NCBI GenBank assembly: GCA_902797475.1 | Contig: CADBTG010000176.1 | Location: forward strand, 1-6,358 | Origin: an uncultured Lachnospiraceae bacterium | GTDB taxonomy: Bacteria > Bacillota > Clostridia > Lachnospirales > Lachnospiraceae | Direction: 5' to 3' | Length of the DNA: 6,358 bases | In this document: one piece after another, positions 1 through 5,436 of the stretch | Layout: every line of letters begins with the position of its first letter | Position numbering within the stretch: position 1 is the stretch's first letter | Program-made: the position numbers and the translations under genes | The notes under the pieces: model-generated | Told to the model about the DNA's origin: nothing | The model's input: the letters and a program-made list of their open reading frames with translations, nothing else | The model's database searches: none

Positions 1-110
1 ATATCTATATAAGCCCTTTGTCATTCCGGCCGATAAAAAGGCAGGGGAGTGATAACGGGACGCGCATTGCTCCCGACATAAAACAATCCTGTATTGATGG
101 AAAATAACAC

Positions 111-139
111 TTGCATTTTCCAATGCGGTATGGTAATAT
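111..139 (+). promoter_or_regulatory. SigA-type promoter for rplS
   Basis: A -35 element TTGCAT (111-116) and a -10 element TAATAT (134-139) are separated by exactly 17 nt. The bases TGG at 131-133 give an extended -10 (TGn) just before the -10 hexamer, which can compensate for the weak -35 (only TTG matches the consensus). Transcription would start near 145-147, leaving a leader of about 85 nt before rplS. A small perfect dyad, GCATT-TTCC-AATGC (113-126), lies over the -35 and spacer. It could be an operator but may be chance. Confidence 0.72.
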
Positions 140-145
140 AGGATT

Positions 146-231
146 CCGTGAGACGCGGTGTTCCGCTGTATCCTTGGGAGTTGCCCGGATAGTATGAAGA
201 CCGAAATAAAGTAATTTGGAGGTCAATTGTC
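146..231 (+). ncRNA. Structured 5' leader of rplS, candidate L19 leader
   Basis: The untranslated stretch between the promoter and rplS folds, by eye, into two neighbouring hairpins. The first is GCGG (155-158) with CCGC (163-166) around a TGTT tetraloop. The second pairs TATCC (169-173) with GGATA (187-191), then after a two-base TT bulge pairs GGG (176-178) with CCC (184-186) around AGTTG. No T-tract follows, so it is not an intrinsic terminator. Putative autoregulatory L19 leader RNAs are known upstream of rplS in low-GC Gram-positives, and position and size fit such an element. I could not run a covariance model, so family membership is inference. A further weak pairing, GACC (199-202) with GGTC (221-224), could mask part of the ribosome binding site and suggests translational control. 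Confidence 0.55.
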
Positions 232-585
232 ATGACGAATTCAGAGTATCTGAAGAATCTGGAAGCTTCCCAGATCAAAGAAGAGAAGTTCAGCTTTGCC
301 GTAGGCGATACCGTTCGCGTAGAGTCGAAGGTAAAGGAAGGAAACCGCGAAAGACTGCAGGCTTTTGAGGGTGTTGTAACGAAGAGACAGAACGGCGGTG
401 TTCATGAGACTTTTACCGTTCGTAAGATCAGCAACGGCTGCGGCGTAGAGAAGACCTGGCCGGTTAACAGCCCTGTTCTTGCAAGCGTTACCGTAGTCCG
501 TCAGGGTAAGGTACGTCGCGCGAAATTGAACTACCTTCGTGAGAGAACCGGTAAGGCTGCAAAGGTTAAAGAAGCTATCCGGTAA
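232..585 (+). CDS. rplS: 50S ribosomal protein L19
   Basis: Structural protein of the large ribosomal subunit, located at the 30S-50S interface. The 117-residue product has the usual family length and full architecture: the SH3-like barrel begins at FAVGDTVRVESKVKEGNRER (about residues 22-41), continues through FEGVVTKRQNGG and ETFTVRKIS, and ends with the hallmark GKVRRAKLNYLRERTGKAAK near the C-terminus. The start is fixed by GGAGGT (218-223) with a 9-nt gap from GGAGG to ATG. The usual Firmicute GVGVE/LHSP region reads GCGVEKTWPVNSP here, a mild variation with no sign of inactivation. The gene sits alone between its own promoter and leader and a strong terminator, so it is probably transcribed as a single-gene unit, whereas in many bacteria rplS ends an rpsP-rimM-trmD operon. 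Identification is secure. Confidence 0.97.
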   Translation: MTNSEYLKNLEASQIKEEKFSFAVGDTVRVESKVKEGNRERLQAFEGVVTKRQNGGVHETFTVRKISNGCGVEKTWPVNSPVLASVTVVRQGKVRRAKLNYLRERTGKAAKVKEAIR

Positions 586-600
586 GAATAAGAATTTCAG

Positions 601-633
601 GTGCGGTTTCCCAAGGGAAACCGCACTTTTTTT
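601..633 (+). terminator. Intrinsic terminator after rplS
   Basis: A perfect inverted repeat pairs GTGCGGTTTCCC (601-612) with GGGAAACCGCAC (615-626). In practice this gives an 11-bp stem with a CAAG tetraloop. Seven consecutive T residues (627-633) follow immediately. This is a textbook rho-independent terminator 15 nt after the rplS stop codon. It separates rplS from the lepB operon. Confidence 0.95.
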
Positions 634-634
634 A

Positions 635-662
635 TTGAAAAAAACGGGCGGAGTGGTATAAT
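635..662 (+). promoter_or_regulatory. SigA-type promoter for the lepB-der operon
   Basis: TTGAAA (635-640) and a perfect TATAAT (657-662) are spaced by 16 nt, with TGG at 654-656 forming an extended -10. The expected transcription start is near 668-670, giving a leader of about 43-45 nt with no obvious hairpin. The -35 begins two bases after the rplS terminator T-tract, so terminator and promoter are back to back. The near-consensus match suggests strong constitutive expression of lepB and the genes behind it. Confidence 0.85.
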
Positions 663-712
663 AAAATAGATTACGGTCAAAATAGGGGAACTCTGTGATT
701 TAGGAGGTTGAA

Positions 713-1303
713 ATGGCTGACCGCTACGATTATTCGCATGCTGCAAGACGCGAAAAACTGATCAGTATCATCCGCTCAATCCTCTTGTGGATTCTGGCTG
801 TCGGAGGAGCAATCGCACTGGCTTACTTCCTTGTTCACTTCGGACTTGCGAAGACAACCGTGGATGCTTCCATGGCCCCCACGCTCGATGACGGAGACCG
901 CATTCTGGTGGACCGGGTCCGCTATAAAATCTTCAAGCCGAAGAGAAATGACGTCATTGTTTTCTGCCAGGACAGCGATCCCGACAGAAAGGACGCATTC
1001 TACAACGTGAAGCGCATCGTCGGGCTCCCCGGCGAGACAGTCCAGATCAAGAACGGCGGCGTCTTCATCAACGGAGAAGAGATGACCGAGGCCGTCAATG
1101 TTGACCGGATTATGATAGCCGGTCTCGCGACCTATGAAGTAAAGCTCGGCGACGACGAGTATTTCGTGCTCGGCGATTCGCGTAACAGTTCCGAGGACAG
1201 CCGTTATGCTTCCATCGGCAACATCAAAAAGAGTGAGATCGTCGGATATGCGTGGATCAGGCTGAACCGTTTCTCATTTGTCAATAATCTGAACAGAAAG
1301 TAA
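713..1303 (+). CDS. lepB: Type I signal peptidase (membrane-anchored)
   Basis: Removes signal peptides from exported proteins at the outer face of the cytoplasmic membrane. The 196-residue product has a short basic N-terminus (about residues 1-15), one hydrophobic membrane segment (about 16-45) and an extracellular catalytic domain, the compact layout of Gram-positive SipS-like enzymes. The family boxes appear in order: SMAPTL with nucleophile Ser53, GDRILVDRV, VKRIVGLPGE with general-base Lys100, and GDSRNSSEDSR (154-164). Ser and Lys at the catalytic positions mark it as a bacterial P-type enzyme rather than the Ser-His ER type. The start is supported by AGGAGG (702-707), 5 nt before ATG. 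It is the first gene of the operon, directly behind the promoter at 635-662, and lies 4 nt before rbgA. Clostridia often carry several type I signal peptidases, so this may not be the only one. Confidence 0.95.
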   Translation: MADRYDYSHAARREKLISIIRSILLWILAVGGAIALAYFLVHFGLAKTTVDASMAPTLDDGDRILVDRVRYKIFKPKRNDVIVFCQDSDPDRKDAFYNVKRIVGLPGETVQIKNGGVFINGEEMTEAVNVDRIMIAGLATYEVKLGDDEYFVLGDSRNSSEDSRYASIGNIKKSEIVGYAWIRLNRFSFVNNLNRK

Positions 1304-1307
1304 GAAT

Positions 1308-2165
1308 ATGCAGTATCAATGGTATCCCGGGCATATGGCGAAGGCAAAGCGCCAGATGCAGGAAGACATAAAACTGATTGACGTGGTTGTCGAGCTGGTG
1401 GATGCGAGAATTCCGAATTCCTCCAAAAATCCCGAGATCGACACGATTGCTAAGGGCAAATCCCGCGTGATTCTTTTAAACAAAGCCGACATGGCGGACC
1501 CTGCCGTGACCGCGCTTTGGAAAGCCCGCTACGAAAAGGACGGCTTCTTCACGGCGCTTGTCAATTCAAGAAGCGGAAGCGGCGTCAAAACCGTTGAGGA
1601 GATTATCTTAAAGGCATGCGCGGAGAAGATTGAGCGTGACTTAAAGCGCGGCATCAAAAACCGGCCCGTTCGCGCCATGATTGTCGGAATACCGAACGTC
1701 GGGAAGTCCACATTTATCAACAGCCTCGCCGGAAAAGCCATCGCGAAGACCGGTAACAAGCCCGGCGTCACAAAGGGCAAACAGTGGATCCGGCTTAACA
1801 AAAACGTCGAGCTTCTCGATACGCCCGGCATTCTCTGGCCGAAGTTCGAGTCCATTGAAGCCGGCAAACGGCTTTCCTGGATCGGCTCCATTAACGACGA
1901 CATTCTGGTGCCCGAAGAGATGGCAACAGACCTTCTGGAATACATTACCGCCAATTATCCCGATATGGTCGGTGGCAAATACGACGTCGCGGAAAGTCTT
2001 CCCAATGACCCGCCGGGCGCGCTTCTTTCCCGAATTGCCGAGAAGAGGGGCTGCATCAAAAAGGGCGGCGTTCCGGATTATACGAGAGCCGCGAACCTGG
2101 TTCTCGACGATTTCCGAAATGTCCGGATCGGGAGAATCAGCTTAGAGAAGCCGGAGGAGGCGTGA
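1308..2165 (+). CDS. rbgA: Ribosome biogenesis GTPase YlqF/RbgA
   Basis: Circularly permuted GTPase that acts late in 50S subunit assembly. In Bacillus it binds immature 45S particles and promotes completion of the large subunit. The 285-residue product is of normal length. The permuted motif order is visible: G4 NKAD (58-61) comes first, then the P-loop GIPNVGKS (127-134), G2 in KPGVT (151-155) and G3 DTPG (171-174), followed by a helical C-terminal domain (from about 205). The N-terminal QWYPGHMAKAKR and the signature DTPGILWPKFE are typical of the YlqF family. The start lies 4 nt after the lepB stop with only a weak upstream purine run (AGAAAG), so translation may be coupled to lepB. Its last codons overlap the start of rnhB and carry that gene's ribosome binding site. 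Confidence 0.96.
   Translation: MQYQWYPGHMAKAKRQMQEDIKLIDVVVELVDARIPNSSKNPEIDTIAKGKSRVILLNKADMADPAVTALWKARYEKDGFFTALVNSRSGSGVKTVEEIILKACAEKIERDLKRGIKNRPVRAMIVGIPNVGKSTFINSLAGKAIAKTGNKPGVTKGKQWIRLNKNVELLDTPGILWPKFESIEAGKRLSWIGSINDDILVPEEMATDLLEYITANYPDMVGGKYDVAESLPNDPPGALLSRIAEKRGCIKKGGVPDYTRAANLVLDDFRNVRIGRISLEKPEEA
2153..2160 (+). promoter_or_regulatory. Ribosome binding site of rnhB inside the end of rbgA
   Basis: GGAGGAGG within the last codons of rbgA is a double Shine-Dalgarno sequence. It decides between two adjacent in-frame starts, GTG at 2162 and ATG at 2165. For ATG the spacing is 7 nt from the first GGAGG and 4 nt from the second. For GTG it is 4 nt and 1 nt. ATG is therefore the better choice. 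Confidence 0.7.
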
Positions 2166-2932
2166 TGGAAAGCATTTCCGAGATTAAAGAGCGTCTCGCG
2201 ACGGCTTCGAACGAGCAGCTTCCCGAGCTGATTGCACTGTATAAGAACGACCCGCGAAGCGGTGTTTTGAAGCTTGCCGAATCGTTTGAAAAGAAGCTTG
2301 CGGCGCTTCAAAAAGAGCGCGACAGAATGTATGAGATGTTTCATTACGAGCGTCTGTACCCCGAGGTGAATTACATCGGCGGAATCGATGAGGTCGGAAG
2401 AGGACCTCTTGCCGGCCCGGTTGTTGCGTGCTGCGTCATTCTTCCGAAGGACTGCGACATTCTTTACTTAAACGACAGCAAACAGGTTCCCGAGAAGAAA
2501 AGGGAAGAACTGTATGACGAAATCATGGCGAAAGCCGTCAGCGTCGGAATCGGCTGCGTCGGTCATGAAGTGATTGATGAGATTAACATCCTGCAGGCGA
2601 CTTTTGAGGCTATGCGGCAGGCAATCGCTTCAATGCCGGTGAAGCCCGAACACCTTTTGGTGGACGCGGTGCACATTCCGGACATCAGAATTCCGCAACG
2701 GGGCATCATCAAGGGTGATGCGAAGAGCGCTTCGATTGCGGCGGCGAGCATTGTGGCAAAGGTTACGAGAGACCGCATGATGTGCGAACTGGATGTAAAG
2801 TATCCGGCGTACGGATTTGCCAAAAACAAAGGCTACGGTTCGGCGGAGCATATTGCCGCTCTTAAACAGTACGGACCGTGTGAGATACACCGCCGCAGTT
2901 TCATCGGCGGAATATTGGGAGAGCGCGAATGA
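2165..2932 (+). CDS. rnhB: Ribonuclease HII
   Basis: Endonuclease that cuts the RNA strand of RNA/DNA hybrids and starts removal of single ribonucleotides misincorporated in DNA. From ATG the product is 255 residues; a GTG one codon earlier would give 256. The N-terminal extension of about 70 residues, rich in Glu and Lys and probably helical, is the one usual in Firmicute RNase HII. The catalytic domain starts at GIDEVGRGPLAGP, supplying the acidic pair Asp75-Glu76 (ATG numbering). The other two metal ligands fit Asp167 in LLVDA and Asp185 in IKGDAKS, and the late signature YGFAKNKGYG carries the conserved Tyr224. The usual DSKKL motif reads DSKQV, a substitution outside the catalytic acids. 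The start overlaps the rbgA stop by one base (TGATG) and the end overlaps yraN by four (ATGA), so translation is tightly coupled. Confidence 0.96.
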   Translation: MESISEIKERLATASNEQLPELIALYKNDPRSGVLKLAESFEKKLAALQKERDRMYEMFHYERLYPEVNYIGGIDEVGRGPLAGPVVACCVILPKDCDILYLNDSKQVPEKKREELYDEIMAKAVSVGIGCVGHEVIDEINILQATFEAMRQAIASMPVKPEHLLVDAVHIPDIRIPQRGIIKGDAKSASIAAASIVAKVTRDRMMCELDVKYPAYGFAKNKGYGSAEHIAALKQYGPCEIHRRSFIGGILGERE

Positions 2933-3273
2933 ACGAAAGAAGCGTCGGATCCCTGACGGAAGAGCGCGCGGCAAAATACCTGACGGAGCAGGGCATTACC
3001 GTCCTTGAAACGAATTACCGCTGCCCGCTCGGAGAAGCGGACATTGTGGGAAAGGATACGGACGGTACAATCGTATTTGCCGAGGTCAAATTCCGAAGAT
3101 CCTTATCGTACGGACTTCCCGAGGAGGCAGTCCATGCGACAAAGCAGAACAAATTAAGAAGGACGGCGTTATATTACCTGACGGAGCACCGGCTTTCCCC
3201 GGAAACCGCCTTACGTTTCGACGTGGTGGCCATGGACAGCACGGAAATCCGCTGGTATCGGGACGCATTTTAA
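2929..3273 (+). CDS. yraN: YraN/UPF0102 family nuclease-like protein
   Basis: Small conserved protein of 114 residues whose exact role is unestablished. The family has a restriction-endonuclease-like fold related to archaeal Holliday junction resolvases. The PD-(D/E)XK core is recognisable: an N-terminal helix with acidic residues (EERAAKYL), then NYRCPLGEADIV with Asp38, FAEVKFR with Glu52 and Lys54, and the C-terminal RFDVV strand. The family's usual GEIDLI appears here as GEADIV, keeping the acidic residue. Intact core residues suggest metal-dependent nuclease chemistry is possible, though activity is not shown. The ATG sits in a 4-nt ATGA overlap with rnhB, with GGGAGAG (2917-2923) as a modest ribosome binding site. 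Placement directly after rnhB is a common arrangement and hints at nucleic-acid repair or processing, which is inference. Confidence 0.92.
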   Translation: MNERSVGSLTEERAAKYLTEQGITVLETNYRCPLGEADIVGKDTDGTIVFAEVKFRRSLSYGLPEEAVHATKQNKLRRTALYYLTEHRLSPETALRFDVVAMDSTEIRWYRDAF

Positions 3274-3274
3274 G

Positions 3275-4120
3275 ATGGATATTGCATTGAACGGGCAATC
3301 AAGGCTGACGGTTACCGGGGAAGCGGCTTATGTCACTTTTCCCGCTTGGAATGTGCCCGGATATGTGCATTACGGGTATTCCTCGCGAATGCTCGGCGAC
3401 AGCAAAGGCATCTACGCGGCCATGAATCTCGGCTTTAACCGGGGCGACGACCATGAGACGGTGCTTAACAACTACCGTAAGATGACCGCTGCGCTCGGCA
3501 TCGGCGTTTCGAATCTTGTGCTTCCGAAGCAGACGCACAGCCTTAACGTGAAAAAGGTGACGAAGGCCGACTGCGGAAACGGCATCGAAAGAGCGAATGC
3601 CTATGAGGATGTTGATGCCCTGATGACCGACGAAAACGGTGTCGCTTTGATGGTATTTACCGCGGACTGTGTTCCGGTATTTCTGTTTGATCCCGTGAAA
3701 AGGGTGATTGCGCTTGCACACGCGGGCTGGCGGGGGACCGTCGGCGGAATCTGCCGAAACACGCTTCACGCGATGAAGTGCGAATACGGAAGCGAGCCGA
3801 AGGATGTGATCGCGGCAATCGGGCCGTCCATCTGCAGGGAGTGCTTTGAAATCGGTCCGGAGGTGGCCGAGGAATTTCTGGAGGCTTTTCCCGGGGAGAA
3901 GGACGAAGTGCTTTTTGCAGGAAAAGGAGACCGCTCCTTCGCGGATTTGTGGAAGGCCAATGAAATCATGCTGCTTCGGGAGGGTGTCCTTAGAGAGAAT
4001 ATTACCGTTTCCGGGCTTTGCACGATGTGCCGTCCGCAGATGTTCTTTTCACACCGTGCCACGGCGGGAAAGCGCGGAAGCAATGCAGGCTTTTTGATGT
4101 TAGGTGAGGTTTCGGAATGA
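3275..4120 (+). CDS. pgeF: Peptidoglycan editing factor PgeF (YfiH, multicopper polyphenol oxidase-like fold)
   Basis: Member of the YfiH/YlmD/DUF152 family, long annotated as a laccase-domain or polyphenol oxidase protein. Work on Escherichia coli YfiH indicates it removes wrongly incorporated L-serine from peptidoglycan precursors, and related proteins have purine nucleoside phosphorylase or adenosine deaminase activity. The 281-residue product carries the metal-site signature residues: PKQTHS with His88, DVDALMT, FTADCVPV with Cys132, and HAGWRGT with His149, followed by AIGPSI and a CTMC pair (Cys249, Cys252) before the family's C-terminal FFSHR segment. The first 25 or so residues precede the conserved start of the domain and are less typical. 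ATG follows the yraN stop after a single base, with no strong ribosome binding site, so coupling to yraN is likely. Family assignment is firm; the substrate in this organism is inferred. Confidence 0.93.
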   Translation: MDIALNGQSRLTVTGEAAYVTFPAWNVPGYVHYGYSSRMLGDSKGIYAAMNLGFNRGDDHETVLNNYRKMTAALGIGVSNLVLPKQTHSLNVKKVTKADCGNGIERANAYEDVDALMTDENGVALMVFTADCVPVFLFDPVKRVIALAHAGWRGTVGGICRNTLHAMKCEYGSEPKDVIAAIGPSICRECFEIGPEVAEEFLEAFPGEKDEVLFAGKGDRSFADLWKANEIMLLREGVLRENITVSGLCTMCRPQMFFSHRATAGKRGSNAGFLMLGEVSE

Positions 4121-5427
4121 AGTGCCATGAGCATAAAATTGTCGATGTGCAGAAGGGAAGCCCGTGCTGGCTTCTCGGAATCCGCGCCGGAGACGTGCTC
4201 CTTAGGATTAACGGCAAAACCATCATCGACATTTTGGATTACCGTTTTGAGGAGACGGGAGAAGAATTAAGCCTTACCGTCCGCCACCCCGATGACACCG
4301 TTTCGGATTATGTTGTTGAGAAGGACGAGGACGAGGAACTCGGCCTTGTCTACGCGGAATCCCTGATGGACGACTACCGCTCCTGCCGGAACCGTTGCAT
4401 CTTCTGTTTCATAGACCAGATGCCGCCCGGCATGCGCGATACGTTATATTTCAAGGACGACGATACACGTCTTTCGTTTCTGCAGGGTAACTATGTAACC
4501 CTCACGAACGTAAGCGACGAGGAGCTTGAGCGAATCTGCTACTATAAGCTTTCCCCGATTAACGTTTCGGTGCATACGACGAACCCGGAGCTCAGAAAGA
4601 GGATGTTGTGTAACCGTTTCGCGGGCACCATCCTCGAGAAGCTTAACCGCCTGAAAGAAGCCGGAATCACGATGAACGGCCAAATCGTTCTTGTTAAGGG
4701 CGTCAACGACGGTGAGGAGCTCGAGCGAACCATTCACGATCTTACGGCATATATCCCGTACATGCAGAGCTTAAGCGTCGTTCCGGTCGGTCTGACCAAA
4801 TTTCGGGAAGGACTTGCGGAGCTTCTGCCCTTTGAGAAGGAGGATGCGAAGGACGTTCTTCAACGAATTCGCAAATGGCAGGGGATCTGCATGGAATACT
4901 TTCAGACCCGGTTTGTGTACCCGAGTGACGAATGGTATCTGACCGCGGACGAAGAAATTCCCGGAGAAGAGGATTACGAAGGGTATCCGCAGATTGAAAA
5001 CGGCGTCGGAATGATTCGTTCCCTCGTGAAGGAAACCGAGGACTGCATCGCCGCTGCGGCCGGTGATGACCGTGTAAGAAATGTCAGCATTGCAACCGGA
5101 ATGCTTGCGGCGCCGACCATAAAAATGCTTTGCGAAAAGGTTCGGGAGAAGTTTCCGAACGTGAATGCAACCGTATATGCGATTCGAAACGATTTCTTCG
5201 GCGAACGCATTACCGTGTCCGGCCTTCTGACCGGGCAGGATATCATGGCACAGCTAAAGGACAAACCGCTCGGCGAACGGCTGATTCTTCCGGCCAACCT
5301 GCTTCGAAGCGGAGAGGATGTCCTTTTGGATGATTACCATGTGCCGGACATAGAAAAAGCTTTGAACATTCCGATCCGGATCGGAGAATCGACCGGACGG
5401 GACTTCCTGGACAGCCTGATTGAGTAG
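4117..5427 (+). CDS. PDZ-radical SAM-DUF512 protein of unknown function
   Basis: A 436-residue protein of the DUF512 family, widespread in Clostridia and cyanobacteria and with no established reaction. Three parts are visible. Residues about 6-60 form a PDZ-like domain (VDVQKGSPCWLLGIRAGDVL). A radical SAM region follows, with the cluster motif CRNRCIFC giving Cys90, Cys94 and Cys97 in CX3CX2C spacing. Beside it lie the family signature FIDQMPPGMR and GNYVTLTN, the latter probably filling the SAM-binding role. The DUF512 region (about 220-425) contains PSDEWY, YPQIENGVGM and SGLLTGQD. The intact cysteines predict a [4Fe-4S] enzyme that cleaves S-adenosylmethionine, but no substrate can be read from sequence. 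The ATG overlaps the pgeF stop (ATGA) and is served by AGGTGAGG (4102-4109). der follows 9 nt downstream; this adjacency is familiar in Clostridia and suggests, without proof, a link to ribosome or RNA biology. Confidence 0.93.
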   Translation: MKCHEHKIVDVQKGSPCWLLGIRAGDVLLRINGKTIIDILDYRFEETGEELSLTVRHPDDTVSDYVVEKDEDEELGLVYAESLMDDYRSCRNRCIFCFIDQMPPGMRDTLYFKDDDTRLSFLQGNYVTLTNVSDEELERICYYKLSPINVSVHTTNPELRKRMLCNRFAGTILEKLNRLKEAGITMNGQIVLVKGVNDGEELERTIHDLTAYIPYMQSLSVVPVGLTKFREGLAELLPFEKEDAKDVLQRIRKWQGICMEYFQTRFVYPSDEWYLTADEEIPGEEDYEGYPQIENGVGMIRSLVKETEDCIAAAAGDDRVRNVSIATGMLAAPTIKMLCEKVREKFPNVNATVYAIRNDFFGERITVSGLLTGQDIMAQLKDKPLGERLILPANLLRSGEDVLLDDYHVPDIEKALNIPIRIGESTGRDFLDSLIE

Positions 5428-5436
5428 GAGAGAAAC

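Noticed and set aside
2..52. An open + frame ending in TGA at 50-52 that could be the C-terminus of an upstream gene (last residues IPADKKAGE)
   Set aside because: Only 16 codons are visible and they match no family tail I recognise, including TrmD, the usual neighbour of rplS. It cannot be told from chance without upstream sequence.
21..278. Minus-strand open frames across the rplS leader and start (21-278 and 5-226)
   Set aside because: They run antisense to the promoter, leader and rplS start, show no recognisable domain and need no explanation beyond chance.
668..712. Possible riboswitch or attenuator before lepB
   Set aside because: The leader is only about 45 nt and I see no stable hairpin or T-tract in it.
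1529..1954. Minus-strand frame (141 codons) and + strand alternate frame (1681-2145) over rbgA
   Set aside because: rbgA is continuous with all GTPase motifs. The alternate frames have Ser/Arg/Pro-rich composition and no domain.
3299..3769. Minus-strand open frame (156 codons) opposite pgeF
   Set aside because: It is fully antisense to a secure gene and its His- and Arg-rich composition is typical of shadow frames.
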